From the NCBI GenBank assembly GCA_018712565.1, contig DVGU01000006.1, positions 1-41,493 of the forward strand: 41,493 bases of DNA, written 5' to 3'. This DNA is from Candidatus Faecimonas gallistercoris. Its GTDB lineage: Bacteria > Bacillota_I > Bacilli_A > RF39 > UBA660. Shown here in pieces: positions 8,643-17,227 of this stretch. Position numbers and translations under genes: made by a program. The number at the start of each line of letters is the position of its first letter. Position 1 is the stretch's first letter. Under the pieces are notes generated by a model. The model was given only the letters and a program-made list of their open reading frames with translations. It made no database searches and had not been told where the DNA came from.

Positions 8643-9212
8643 ATGAAGAATAAACATTATCATAAAACAATTGATGACTATATTACAGAAGCAAAAACAG
8701 ATATTTTTATTTATTTTGTTGTTTATTTACTTATTTTTTTAGGAGGTCTATATTTGTCTTATAGATGGGGTGAATATATTTTTATTATTATTTTAGGAGT
8801 ATGGTTTGTTTTTTCTATCATTGGTAGAGTTGAGGTTTTATATAATGTTTCGAAAATGAAAAAATACTTAGTTTGTAATCATTTAATTGATAAGATAGGT
8901 AATATTGTATTCTGGGATAATGATAGTTATTTTTTGACTGATTATTATTTTTTAATTGTATATAGATTTAAAGTTTTTGTTTTTTGTTATAATGATATTT
9001 TGTCTATACAAAAAGAAGTTTGTTATCGTAAACATAATAGTGTTGATTATTTACACATTACTTTAAAAAATCAGGATAAGTTTGATGTTTTAATTCATTC
9101 TTATCATATGACTGTTAGTGATAATAAAGATATTAGTAAGTTTTTACTTAGTAAGAATCCTGATATTGTAGTAGATGAAGTTGTTGTTGATTGGTACGGA
9201 GTTAAACTATAG
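8643..9212 (+). CDS. Small membrane protein with a possible PH-like domain, unknown function
   Basis: This is the only plus-strand gene in the chromosomal part. Its 189 residues have two hydrophobic helices (about residues 22-40 and 47-64) and a soluble C-terminal part with strand patterns (FWDNDSYFLTDYYFLIVYRFKVFVFCYNDILSIQKE) reminiscent of bacterial PH/YdbT-like domains that follow paired helices. It has a ribosome site (AAAAGGATG) and its own terminator. I do not recognise a named family; the PH-like reading is an inference. Confidence 0.7.
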   Translation: MKNKHYHKTIDDYITEAKTDIFIYFVVYLLIFLGGLYLSYRWGEYIFIIILGVWFVFSIIGRVEVLYNVSKMKKYLVCNHLIDKIGNIVFWDNDSYFLTDYYFLIVYRFKVFVFCYNDILSIQKEVCYRKHNSVDYLHITLKNQDKFDVLIHSYHMTVSDNKDISKFLLSKNPDIVVDEVVVDWYGVKL

Positions 9213-9248
9213 AAAAAGGAAGAGTTTTATTTTCTTCCTTTATTATTT
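9213..9248. terminator. Convergent bidirectional terminator
   Basis: AAAGGAAGA (9215-9223) and TCTTCCTTT (9233-9241) form a nine-pair stem between the convergent plus-strand membrane gene and the sufB-like gene. A/T runs on both sides let it serve both strands. Confidence 0.75.
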
Positions 9249-10160
9249 TAAGAAACCATTGATAATTACTTCTTCTGCTTTTTTTTCAGATAGGCCTAGG
9301 GACATTAATTTCATTAATTGTTCTCCAGCAATTTTACCTATAGCTGCCTCATGTACTAGATTGGCATCAATATTTTTAGCATATATTTCTGGTACTGCTT
9401 TTACTTTTCCATTTTCTTTAATAATAGCGTCACACTCTACATGAGCATAACACTTGGTATTTCCTGTGATGTTAGAGATAAATTCTTGGTAGGAATCATC
9501 GGTTGCGACAGAACGGGAAGTTACGTGAGTAGATGCTTCTTTTCCGTTTAAATTTACTTCAAAGTTTGTTTTAGCAACTTGTTTATCACTAGTTAATATT
9601 TTTTCAGTAATAACTAAAGTTGTATTTTCTTCAAGATCTGCTTTTGTAGTACGAATTGTATCGTCTACTCCTTTTATCTGAGTCGTATCCATTACCATGT
9701 AAGAGTTTTTCTTCATATAAATTTCGGTTACTGGATTTAGAACTTTCTTCCCTTCTCCTACTCCTAGTCCACAATGACGTTCTACATATTTTACTTTTGC
9801 TCCTTCTTCTAAATAGAATCTATGTATTCCATCGTGTCTAGCATCCCAGTGTCCATCATTAGAAATACCACAACCAGCAACTATAATAATATTGGCATTT
9901 TTTCCAATATGAAAGTCATTATAGACTACATCGGTTAGACCACTTTCTGTAATAATAACTGGTATATTTACGGTTCCAAATAAAGTGTCATCTTTTACAT
10001 AGACATCTATTCCACTATTGTCTTCTTTTGAAACAATATCAATATTAGGATTTACCTTTCTATCAAATGACTTTCCATTTTTTCTGATGTTGTAGCTATC
10101 AGCCTTGGTAGGGTCCTCTCCTACTACTTCTTGTAATAATTCTTTTTCTTTATCGTTCAC
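9243..10160 (-). CDS. SufB/SufD-family Fe-S cluster scaffold (short, SmsB-like)
   Basis: This 305-residue SufBD-core protein forms the β-helix scaffold on which Fe-S clusters are built with SufC. It has the family ending HEAAIGKIAGEQLMKLMSLGLSEKKAEEVIINGF, holding the conserved histidine-glutamate, and a middle region VKYVERHCGLGVGEG. It is much shorter than classical SufB (~470 residues) because the N-terminal domain is largely missing. The ATPase gene directly upstream overlaps it by 11 bases. No sufD, sufS or sufU is seen alongside. This two-gene layout matches what has been called the minimal SMS (SmsCB) system. Confidence 0.88.
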   Translation of the reverse strand: MNDKEKELLQEVVGEDPTKADSYNIRKNGKSFDRKVNPNIDIVSKEDNSGIDVYVKDDTLFGTVNIPVIITESGLTDVVYNDFHIGKNANIIIVAGCGISNDGHWDARHDGIHRFYLEEGAKVKYVERHCGLGVGEGKKVLNPVTEIYMKKNSYMVMDTTQIKGVDDTIRTTKADLEENTTLVITEKILTSDKQVAKTNFEVNLNGKEASTHVTSRSVATDDSYQEFISNITGNTKCYAHVECDAIIKENGKVKAVPEIYAKNIDANLVHEAAIGKIAGEQLMKLMSLGLSEKKAEEVIINGFLK

Positions 10161-10866
10161 AGGCTACCACCTCCTCACAACACTTTTTAGATTTAAAAAT
10201 ATGGTCAAATACTTCTTCCTTGGCACCTATTTTTTGAATTGTCCCTTGGTTCATTAAAATTATTTCATCAGCAATATTAAGTATTCGTTCTTGATGAGAA
10301 ATTACTAATGTTGTTTTATCTGATGATTTTTGTATATCCTTAAATACTTCTGTTAAATTTTGAAAACTCCATAAATCGATTCCTGCTTCAGGTTCATCAA
10401 AAATAGCTAAATAGGGATTTCTAGCTAAAACAGTTGCGATTTCTATCCGTTTTAGTTCTCCTCCGGATAATGACTTATTAACTTCACGATCTACATATTC
10501 CATCGCACAAAGTCCAACTTTTGATAAAATATTACATGCTTCCTTCTTACTTAATTCTTTATTAGTAGAAAGTTTTAATAAATCATAGACAGTAATTCCT
10601 TTAAAGGTTACTGGTTGTTGGAATGCAAACCCCATTCCTAATTTTGCTCTTTCATCTACTTTCTTATTTGTAATATCTTCACCATTAAAAATTATTTTTC
10701 CTGAATCTGGTTTTTCAATTCCCATAATAATTTTAGCTAATGTTGATTTACCACTACCATTTGGTCCTGTAATAACATAGAATTTTTTAGTATCTAGTTT
10801 TAGGTTGATATGATTCAGTATTTTTTTATCATTTCTTTCAAAACATATATCTTGTAATTCTAACAT
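10150..10866 (-). CDS. sufC: SufC-type ATPase of Fe-S assembly (SmsC-like)
   Basis: The 238-residue ABC-like ATPase carries SufC features: Walker A GPNGSGKSTL (about 34-43), AFQQPVTFKGI at the Q-loop, signature LSGGELKRIEIA and Walker B YLAIFDEPEAGID, where SufC has DE(T/P)xSGLD. It forms a complex with the SufB-like scaffold encoded immediately downstream and drives cluster assembly in the cytoplasm. GGAGG lies ten bases before the ATG at 10866. Another ATG seven bases upstream in a different frame gives only three codons and is ignored. Confidence 0.88.
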   Translation of the reverse strand: MLELQDICFERNDKKILNHINLKLDTKKFYVITGPNGSGKSTLAKIIMGIEKPDSGKIIFNGEDITNKKVDERAKLGMGFAFQQPVTFKGITVYDLLKLSTNKELSKKEACNILSKVGLCAMEYVDREVNKSLSGGELKRIEIATVLARNPYLAIFDEPEAGIDLWSFQNLTEVFKDIQKSSDKTTLVISHQERILNIADEIILMNQGTIQKIGAKEEVFDHIFKSKKCCEEVVACER

Positions 10867-10916
10867 TTCATCTTCGCCTCCTTTTAATACATATTAAAAT
10901 TTATTATATATAGATT

Positions 10917-10933
10917 AGAATAAATATTATTCT
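10917..10933. promoter_or_regulatory. Palindrome in the sufC promoter region, possible operator
   Basis: AGAATAA-ATA-TTATTCT (plus strand) is a perfect seven-base-arm palindrome 51 bases upstream of sufC. It lies between two TATAAT boxes on the minus strand. Its shape resembles Fur/PerR-type boxes, but the regulator is unknown. Confidence 0.4.
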
Positions 10934-11048
10934 GTTCTACAATATATCCTATTAAAACACATTATATACAAATTAATAGTATAAAATATGTTTCCTTTTT
11001 ATTATATCTGTAAATTTCTTTTATAGCAACCAAGCATAGAAATTAAAT

Positions 11049-11083
11049 GAAAAAATATGTAGTTATTATTTACTACATATTTA
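11049..11083 (-). terminator. Intrinsic terminator of the glycosyltransferase gene
   Basis: On the minus strand, AAATATGTAGT pairs with ACTACATATTT across an eight-base loop, followed by TTTTCATTT. Confidence 0.8.
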
Positions 11084-11087
11084 TGTC

Positions 11088-12089
11088 TTAGTTAAAGTTT
11101 ACTAAATTATGAGCAAAGCGATATCCAAGGCGCATCATTTGTCTTCCTAATTTGCCAGGAATGGAAACCCAGGTTGCCATACTAAAGTATCTTATACTGT
11201 GATATAATTTAGGATTTTTTTCTTTCACGGTTTTCCATAGTTTTTTATATTGTTTTTCTCCTTCTTTATTAAAAGCAAGTCTTGAGAAAACAACACCTAT
11301 AGTCATTAAAAGAATACATTCTCTTCTCATTAGTTTACGCAATTTTTTATTTTCTATTTTAGTTAAATCATAGGCTGTACAAACTTTTTCAGATACTAAT
11401 ACTTGATGATGACTTCGTTTTATCATTTGACTCTCTTGAATGGATTGGTCGCTTCTACCAATATAATAGCGATACAAGTCTAAATCCAGATAATAAATAG
11501 TCTTGGTATTTACTAGTGGTAGATAGATAAACAAATTATCTTCATAGAAAACATGCTTTGGTAAGTCTATATTGCTTTTATCTAGAACACTTTTTTTATA
11601 CATCACAGAATGAAGAGATGGATACTGAGTTAGTTTAAAGCGATGAATATCATCCCAGGTTAATAGTTTTTTCTCATCATATACATTTGCAAAGGATATT
11701 GTTTGATCTTTTCTTCCATCTGTATAAGTATATACATAATTACATACTATTAAATCTGCATCTATTTCCTTTACTTCTTTTAATAATTTTTTATATGCTT
11801 TTGCATCTAACCAGTCATCACTATCTACTACTTTAAAATATTTACCTGTTGCATGTTTTAATCCTGTATTTATTCCAGCTCCATGTCCACCATTTTCTTG
11901 ATGAATTGCTTTTACGATTTTAGGATATTTCTTTTGATATCTATCTGCAATTTTTCCAGTATTATCACTGCTACCATCATCAATAATAATTATTTCTACA
12001 TCGTCTTTTCCTATTAATAAAGACTCAATACATTTTTCCATATACTCCTCAGAGTTGTAACATGGTACAACAAAAGATATATATTTCAT
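11088..12089 (-). CDS. Family 2 glycosyltransferase
   Basis: The 333-residue GT-A fold enzyme transfers a sugar from a nucleotide donor to a cell-surface acceptor. It starts ISFVVPCYNSEEYMEKCIESLL, with the nucleotide-binding IIIIDDGSSDNTG (about 34-46), the donor/metal motif VVDSDDWLD (about 112-120) and the NGGHGAGINTGL segment. There is no membrane helix in the catalytic part; a basic C-terminus (GKLGRQMMRLGYRF) may attach to membrane. A -10 TATAAT (12116-12121) and a GGTGA ribosome site precede it. Acceptor unknown; a teichoic acid or polysaccharide role is a guess from the neighbouring wall genes. Confidence 0.88.
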   Translation of the reverse strand: MKYISFVVPCYNSEEYMEKCIESLLIGKDDVEIIIIDDGSSDNTGKIADRYQKKYPKIVKAIHQENGGHGAGINTGLKHATGKYFKVVDSDDWLDAKAYKKLLKEVKEIDADLIVCNYVYTYTDGRKDQTISFANVYDEKKLLTWDDIHRFKLTQYPSLHSVMYKKSVLDKSNIDLPKHVFYEDNLFIYLPLVNTKTIYYLDLDLYRYYIGRSDQSIQESQMIKRSHHQVLVSEKVCTAYDLTKIENKKLRKLMRRECILLMTIGVVFSRLAFNKEGEKQYKKLWKTVKEKNPKLYHSIRYFSMATWVSIPGKLGRQMMRLGYRFAHNLVNFN

Positions 12090-12230
12090 ATTTCACCTAC
12101 TTACTAGTCTATTTCATTATAGCACTTTTTTTGAAATTGTACTAGTCCTTAAAATTTTCGGTGAGGTTATAACTTTTTTGTTGTATATTTTATCATTTGT
12201 TTTACTTCTAGTAAAACTGTGTTGATTTTT

Positions 12231-13325
12231 TTATTTATTATTTATACTTCTTGATACATTTAGAAGTATTCCCATACTTATCATACTAATTAAGAGTGAT
12301 GATCCTCCGTACGATAAAAATGGAAGTGTTACTCCTGTTACTGGTATCATTCCAATTACAACCATTAAATTCATAATTGCTTGAAATATAATTTGGAATG
12401 TCATACCGATACATAAGTATTTGGCGAATTGATCTTTGCTATTTAGGGCTATTTTGATTCCTCTCCAAAGAATGACGGCAAATAGTCCTACTACAATAAA
12501 AGCTCCTACTACTCCAAATTCTTCAGCAATAATAGAAAAAATAAAGTCTGTCTGTGGTTCTGGTAGGTAAAAATGTTTTTGAATGGAGTTTAAAAATCCT
12601 GTTCCTAATAATCCTCCTGGGCCTATTGCATAGAGGCTTTGAATAATTTGAAAGCCTGTACCTAAGGCATCACTCCAAGGATCAACAAATGATGTGATTC
12701 TATCCATTCTATAAGGAGCAATTATAATTAATATTACTACACCAATTATTCCTATTACTCCCATACCAAAGAAAAACTTCATATTTACTCCAGCAATAAA
12801 TAATAATACAATAATTGATACTACAAGAATGGCACCTGTTCCCATATCTGGTTGCAACATAATTAGACCAAAGAGAAAAAATAAAATACCTAAAATAGGA
12901 AATACTCCTTCTTTATAACTTTTTAAAAATTTATTACTATTCGTTAAATATTTACTAGTAAAAATAATCATACCAAGTTTTGCAAATTCACTTGGTTGAA
13001 TGCCTAGAGAACCTATTCCGAACCATGATCTACTTCCATTTCTTACACTTCCTATTCCTGGTATTAATACTAATATTAATAAAATAGTACAAAGTAATAA
13101 AATAGTATTGGCTTTTTCATAATAAATTTTATAATCTATTTTTGATATCAATAACATAATAAAAATTCCGATTATAAAAAAAACACTTTGATATTTTAAA
13201 TAATGAAAACTATCATTAAATTTATATTCTGACCAAATACTAGAGGCCGAATAAATCATAATAATACCGAATAATGATAAGAGGATGATTGCTGTTGAAA
13301 GAATATAATCCATTTTATGTTTCAT
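12231..13325 (-). CDS. SEDS-family peptidoglycan glycosyltransferase (FtsW/RodA/SpoVE)
   Basis: The 364-residue polytopic protein has about ten helices and is the lipid II polymerase of division or elongation. Family motifs include GSRSWFGIGSLGIQPSEFAKLG (about 97-118), LLQPDMGTGAILV and the C-terminal TGVTLPFLSYGGSSLLISM. Its place directly after mraY in a murein cluster favours FtsW, although murD, which usually separates them, is absent. It would work with the class B PBP whose gene is broken upstream in this window. The start at 13325 has GAGGTGATACC before it. Confidence 0.9.
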   Translation of the reverse strand: MKHKMDYILSTAIILLSLFGIIMIYSASSIWSEYKFNDSFHYLKYQSVFFIIGIFIMLLISKIDYKIYYEKANTILLLCTILLILVLIPGIGSVRNGSRSWFGIGSLGIQPSEFAKLGMIIFTSKYLTNSNKFLKSYKEGVFPILGILFFLFGLIMLQPDMGTGAILVVSIIVLLFIAGVNMKFFFGMGVIGIIGVVILIIIAPYRMDRITSFVDPWSDALGTGFQIIQSLYAIGPGGLLGTGFLNSIQKHFYLPEPQTDFIFSIIAEEFGVVGAFIVVGLFAVILWRGIKIALNSKDQFAKYLCIGMTFQIIFQAIMNLMVVIGMIPVTGVTLPFLSYGGSSLLISMISMGILLNVSRSINNK

Positions 13326-13360
13326 GGTATCACCTCATTTTATTATATTTTTAGATATTA

Positions 13361-13388
13361 AAAAAAAGAACTATTCCCAGTTCTTTTC
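13361..13388 (-). terminator. Intrinsic terminator after mraY
   Basis: On the minus strand, AAAGAACT-GGGAAT-AGTTCTTT is followed by five further Ts. It separates mraY from the SEDS gene, so the two are not simply one uninterrupted transcript. Confidence 0.8.
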
Positions 13389-13418
13389 AAGGTTTCATTT
13401 ATTTAAGTGATACTTATT

Positions 13419-14408
13419 TTACAACCATACTCCAAAAATAATTCCAGCCATGGCTAGAAGTAGTCCTCCTACCCAGAATAATTTTACTATATCAGTCTCT
13501 TCCCATCCTAACTTTTCAAAATGGTGATGGATTGGGGTCATTAAAAATAGTTTTTTGTGAAATACTTGAACCCAGAAAGTTTGTATGATAACACTTAGAG
13601 TTTCAATGACGAAGATACCTGCTACTACTAGTAAAGTTAGTTCCCTATGTGTTAAAATTGCCATTGCTCCCATGGTGGCTCCTAAAGCAAGCGAACCAGT
13701 ATCTCCCATGATAACTTTTGCTGGATGGGTATTATAAATTAAATATCCTAATAGACTTCCAACTAAAATTAAACTAAATATCCCAATATCTTCAAATCCT
13801 ACTACCAAGGATATCAAACTGAAAGCAATAAAAGCAATGGCTGATAATCCTCCAGCTAAACCATCTAAGCCATCTGTTAAATTAACTGCATTAGAGGCTC
13901 CTACTAATACAAATAAAATAAATAAACCATATAGCCATCCCATTTCTAAATCTATATGTAAAGTACCAACTACCCAGGATGTTTGGCCACCATTTCTCAT
14001 GTAAATATAGAAAAATCCTATCGCAATCATTACTTGCATAATCAGTTTTTGATATGTTGTTAAGCCTTCATTTTTTCCTCTTCTAATTGATAAAAAGTCA
14101 TCTAGAAATCCAATACAGGCATATCCTAAAAATACTAATAATACAATTCCTAAATTTGCCGTATATGGTATCTTTCCAGTGAGAGTTAATGCAATTGTTG
14201 CGATAAATGTAGGAATAATGAAAATTAAACCTCCTATTGTCGGAGTACCTTCTTTTTTACGATGTGCTTCTCCTACAAATACACTAACTTTTTGTCCTAA
14301 GTTTAATTTCTTTAATATTGGGATTAAAATTAAACCTAATACTGCGGAAGATAAAAAACCTATCATTATTGCAAAAACTGCCTTGGTTAATAATAACATT
14401 TCGTTCAC
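13419..14408 (-). CDS. mraY: Phospho-N-acetylmuramoyl-pentapeptide transferase
   Basis: MraY links UDP-MurNAc-pentapeptide to undecaprenyl phosphate to make lipid I at the inner face of the membrane. Signature segments are present: GTPTIGGLIF (about 54-63), FLGYACIGFLDDFLS with the aspartate pair, NAVNLTDGLDGLAGG and the MTPIHHHFE histidine motif near residue 290. Ten hydrophobic helices are readable; 329 residues is the usual length. It is part of a partial dcw-type cluster, with the PBP gene upstream and a SEDS gene downstream. Confidence 0.95.
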   Translation of the reverse strand: MNEMLLLTKAVFAIMIGFLSSAVLGLILIPILKKLNLGQKVSVFVGEAHRKKEGTPTIGGLIFIIPTFIATIALTLTGKIPYTANLGIVLLVFLGYACIGFLDDFLSIRRGKNEGLTTYQKLIMQVMIAIGFFYIYMRNGGQTSWVVGTLHIDLEMGWLYGLFILFVLVGASNAVNLTDGLDGLAGGLSAIAFIAFSLISLVVGFEDIGIFSLILVGSLLGYLIYNTHPAKVIMGDTGSLALGATMGAMAILTHRELTLLVVAGIFVIETLSVIIQTFWVQVFHKKLFLMTPIHHHFEKLGWEETDIVKLFWVGGLLLAMAGIIFGVWL

Positions 14409-14479
14409 TCCGTTTCTCTTGCAATATTATATCATAGTTCTTCTATTATTATGCATTTTTTAATGCTTTAGACAAAATT

Positions 14480-16159
14480 TTACACCTCTTCTGTTCTTGT
14501 TAAGGTTCTTACTTTATTATTATTTCTTTCTAATAATTCTTGTTGCTGTTGTTTTGTCTTTTCTAATTCTTCTTCTTTTACTTTTAAATCTGCTAATAAT
14601 TCATTTAAATTATTTAATAACTCCTTATATTCTGGAACATTATCAATATAATCTTTGTAGTTTTTTTCTATATTTTTAATCACTGTTTCTAGTTTACTTG
14701 ATGTTTTATGGATTAAGTTAGTGGCATCTTCTATTTTAGATATACCACGTTCTACTTCTTTACTATAATCAGTTACTTCAATAATTCTATATCGTTTCTT
14801 TTCTAGTCTAGGATTTAATAAGTTTCTCATAAATAGTAAGTAAGCAGCGGTTGCTGTTGCCATAGCTTTAGCACTTCTATTTCCAGGTATCATCATTGGT
14901 ATAGCAAGTAAGTTTAATAATCGCTTACTTTGTTTATTCATCATTTTAAAATTATAAGTTACTCTTTCTGTTTCTGTGACTGAATTACTTATTTTTTCTT
15001 CTAAATCTTTTAATATTGCATCTTGTTCATATTGTAGTGCTATTAATTGATTATTAAAGTTTTCGTAATCATAGAATGATTCTTTTAAGGAAGTAAATTT
15101 TTCTTCATCTATTTCTAAATCATCTTTTTTCTTGTCTACTTTGTTATTTAATTTATTGGTTTCAGTTTCTACTTGTTCTAGTTTCTCTGAAATTAAAATA
15201 TATAGATCAGAATCTTTTATTTCTTCTACCACATTTTTATTTTTAAATTCTTCTATATAACTATCTACTAAATATTGTACATAAGCTTCATTTTCTAAAG
15301 ACTTTATTTCTGTTTTTAACTTATCTTTTAACTGTTCCATTTTTTTAATCATTATACTTAACTGATATAAAATATTTTCTGCTATTTTTGATTCGTAGAT
15401 ATCGTTTGTTTGTTGGTTTAAGACATTATATTCATAGATTAATTGTTTTAAGTCTTGACGAATATCTTTTAGTTTTGATTCATATTTTTTTATTATTTCT
15501 TGTTCTTGAAAACGTTCAAGTTGTTTATTTATTCCTACTTTTTTCGTAGTTATATCGATACTAGGTAGTGGTATTTTGGTTTGAGATTTCTTTTTTACTT
15601 CTACTTTATTTTCTTGGTTTGGTACTTTGTTTTCTTTTTTTTCTGCGATAGACTTTTTTTTCGTTATCGTTTCTTTTATTTCTACTTTTTTGTCTGGAAA
15701 TATCTTTTCTATTGGTTTTTCTGTTTTAATGAAGTTTGGAGCTTCCGTTATTTCGATTTCTTGTGGTATTTTTATTTCTTTTCCATCAATTGTCTTTGGA
15801 AGTTGTTTTTTCGTATCATATACTTGATTATTTTCTATTAATACAGAAGTTTCGTTTAGTTCTAGTTTTCCTTGATTGTGAAGAGTTTCTGTTTGTAGTT
15901 CTTTTGATGCTTGATAATCTGTTTTCTTTTCATCTCTAATATTTAATAAAGTCTCCATAGTAGTGCCAGCGATTGCTATTGGCATAGCAATGAAAAAAGA
16001 AGCTAGCTCGATCGTTCTTACTTCTTTTTCTAACTTTTTTAGTCTCATTTGTTTTTTCTTTTTATAAAATTCCTTAAGTTTCTTTTTATTTTCAGAAGTG
16101 ATGATGATTGTTCTTTTTCTATCTCTTCTACCACCTTTTGCACCGATTGCTTCATTCAT
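14480..16159 (-). CDS. Long coiled-coil membrane-associated protein, unknown function
   Basis: I do not recognise a family. The 559-residue, lysine/glutamate-rich protein has a basic start (GGRRDRKRTIII), a hydrophobic segment near residues 53-70 (FFIAMPIAIAGT) and a long low-complexity linker. Heptad-rich coiled coil runs from about 210 to 390. A second hydrophobic stretch lies near 415-445 (LLNLLAIPMMIPGNRSAK, then ATATAAYLLFMRNLL), and a final coiled coil runs from about 465 to the end. Its position just upstream of mraY suggests a role in division or envelope organisation, by context only. The ribosome site GGTGA lies six bases before the ATG. Confidence 0.75.
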   Translation of the reverse strand: MNEAIGAKGGRRDRKRTIIITSENKKKLKEFYKKKKQMRLKKLEKEVRTIELASFFIAMPIAIAGTTMETLLNIRDEKKTDYQASKELQTETLHNQGKLELNETSVLIENNQVYDTKKQLPKTIDGKEIKIPQEIEITEAPNFIKTEKPIEKIFPDKKVEIKETITKKKSIAEKKENKVPNQENKVEVKKKSQTKIPLPSIDITTKKVGINKQLERFQEQEIIKKYESKLKDIRQDLKQLIYEYNVLNQQTNDIYESKIAENILYQLSIMIKKMEQLKDKLKTEIKSLENEAYVQYLVDSYIEEFKNKNVVEEIKDSDLYILISEKLEQVETETNKLNNKVDKKKDDLEIDEEKFTSLKESFYDYENFNNQLIALQYEQDAILKDLEEKISNSVTETERVTYNFKMMNKQSKRLLNLLAIPMMIPGNRSAKAMATATAAYLLFMRNLLNPRLEKKRYRIIEVTDYSKEVERGISKIEDATNLIHKTSSKLETVIKNIEKNYKDYIDNVPEYKELLNNLNELLADLKVKEEELEKTKQQQQELLERNNNKVRTLTRTEEV

Positions 16160-16255
16160 ATTTTTTCACCATTTTCAGTTTACCATATTTTTTTGGTTTT
16201 TTATATATATTTTCGTTGTTTGTATTTTCTTTTGTGTAAACTTATTTTACTCTGT

Positions 16256-16261
16256 ATTATA
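16256..16261 (-). promoter_or_regulatory. Possible -10 box upstream of the coiled-coil gene
   Basis: TATAAT on the minus strand lies about 95 bases before the ATG at 16159, in the spacer after the deaminase gene. No good -35 box is visible, so this is weak. Confidence 0.35.
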
Positions 16262-16292
16262 TCCCTTTTATCTTTAATATTATATTTCATGA

Positions 16293-17048
16293 TTATACTC
16301 TATCATAGCCCCACCAGTCTGGAAGTAACTCTTCTAATTTAATTATCTCTTTCGTTTTATCATCTTTTAGTATTTCAATATTCTTACTATTTTTATCTAG
16401 CTGCATCAAATATTCTCGACATGCTCCACAAGGTGATCCTACTTTTCCTTTTGAATCAACACATACAAGTTTTGAAATTTCATTTTCTCCGTTAGTAATC
16501 ATATTTGCTATTGCATTTCTTTCACCACACATACCTAATGTGGAAGCTGTGTCTATACATACTCCAGTATAAATATTATGATTCTTTGTTAGAATCGCTG
16601 CTCCGACTTGTCCTCCACTAATCATTCCAGATATATTTCTTGGCTTTCTAATACTCTTGGCCATTTCATATAATTCATCCCATACTGTATTTTGGCTATA
16701 TAAATATTGTATGTGAATTGCATATACTCCATTCTTATTAATAGCCTCTTCGTATCCATCTAATTTACATACATTTTTGATTGCTTCTTTTTTATCGTTA
16801 GTTGATGATGTTGTATACCTTGTTCCCTCCATAGTAAATAACTCTTCTAGTGAAGTATAATGGGTTACTTCTTTAACTTTGGCATAGAATTTTCCTAAAT
16901 TATTACTTGTAAATTCTATTACATCATTTTCTTTTAGCGTACTATAATTGTGTTTACCATTTTCTTTATTTGCTCTAATTTCTACTCTTTTCGTATTGTT
17001 TTTGATAGCTAGAGCTGCCCTATCATTTATATTTAATTTCATTATCAT
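16293..17048 (-). CDS. ASCH domain fused to a cytidine/blasticidin-S-type deaminase
   Basis: This 251-residue two-domain protein starts with an ASCH domain (about 1-115): IKNNTKRVEIRANKENG with the K/T/E-type pocket residues, then VIEFTSNNLGKFYAKVKEV and YTSLEELF. Residues ~125-251 are a zinc-dependent nucleoside deaminase: TGVCIDTAS, then MCGERNAI (zinc cysteine and catalytic glutamate, with glycine instead of the usual alanine) and SPCGACREYL (two zinc cysteines). The end ELLPDWWGY recalls blasticidin-S deaminase. Some ASCH proteins (YqfB) hydrolyse N4-acetylcytidine, so sequential salvage to uridine is one hypothesis; antibiotic inactivation is another. AAGGAG precedes the ATG by seven bases. 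A leader ORF and attenuator lie upstream. Confidence 0.85.
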   Translation of the reverse strand: MIMKLNINDRAALAIKNNTKRVEIRANKENGKHNYSTLKENDVIEFTSNNLGKFYAKVKEVTHYTSLEELFTMEGTRYTTSSTNDKKEAIKNVCKLDGYEEAINKNGVYAIHIQYLYSQNTVWDELYEMAKSIRKPRNISGMISGGQVGAAILTKNHNIYTGVCIDTASTLGMCGERNAIANMITNGENEISKLVCVDSKGKVGSPCGACREYLMQLDKNSKNIEILKDDKTKEIIKLEELLPDWWGYDRV

Positions 17049-17079
17049 AGTTAGTCTCCTTATTCTTTATATAAAATAT

Positions 17080-17104
17080 AAAAAATTCTGCGTAACGCAG
17101 AATT
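17080..17104 (-). terminator. Attenuator terminator before the ASCH-deaminase gene
   Basis: On the minus strand, AATTCTGCG-TTA-CGCAGAATT is a nine-pair stem with a three-base loop, followed by TTTTATATTTTAT. It lies 32 bases before the deaminase start codon. Confidence 0.8.
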
Positions 17105-17123
17105 AACCATTATAACTTTTTTT

Positions 17124-17189
17124 CTATAAAGTATATCCCCTGGGTATTGTGATTAATTCTGCATTGTTTTTCAATTGTAAATTTTTCAT
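17124..17189 (-). CDS. 21-residue leader peptide
   Basis: The small ORF starts MKNLQLKNN and ends with ITIPRGYTL before TAG. It has a very strong ribosome site (AAGGAAGGGTGGTGAT, six bases from ATG) and lies directly behind a consensus promoter. Codons 10-13 (AELI) form pairing segment 1 of the attenuator. No protein function is expected; its translation probably reports ribosome stalling. Too short for the ORF track. Confidence 0.75.
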   Translation of the reverse strand: MKNLQLKNNAELITIPRGYTL

Positions 17190-17227
17190 AATTAATCACC
17201 ACCCTTCCTTAAATAAATTATACTAAT

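Larger units (their letters stand above)
17080..17199 (-). promoter_or_regulatory. Leader-ORF transcription attenuator with four pairing segments
   Basis: In minus-strand RNA order: segment 0 (GUGAUUAAUU, 17199-17190, containing part of the leader ribosome site) is exactly complementary to segment 1a (AAUUAAUCAC, 17158-17149). The overlapping segment 1b (GCAGAAUUAA, 17162-17153) is exactly complementary to segment 2 (UUAAUUCUGC, 17106-17097). Segment 2 is also the 5' arm of the terminator. Thus 0:1 permits termination, and release of segment 1 from segment 0 permits 1:2, the antiterminator. A ribosome held at the leader start would mask segment 0 and switch transcription on. Confidence 0.75.

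Noticed and set aside
15581-15939. Plus-strand ORFs opposite the coiled-coil gene
   Set aside because: They are Phe/Leu-rich antisense shadows of a Lys/Glu-rich coding strand, with no ribosome sites.
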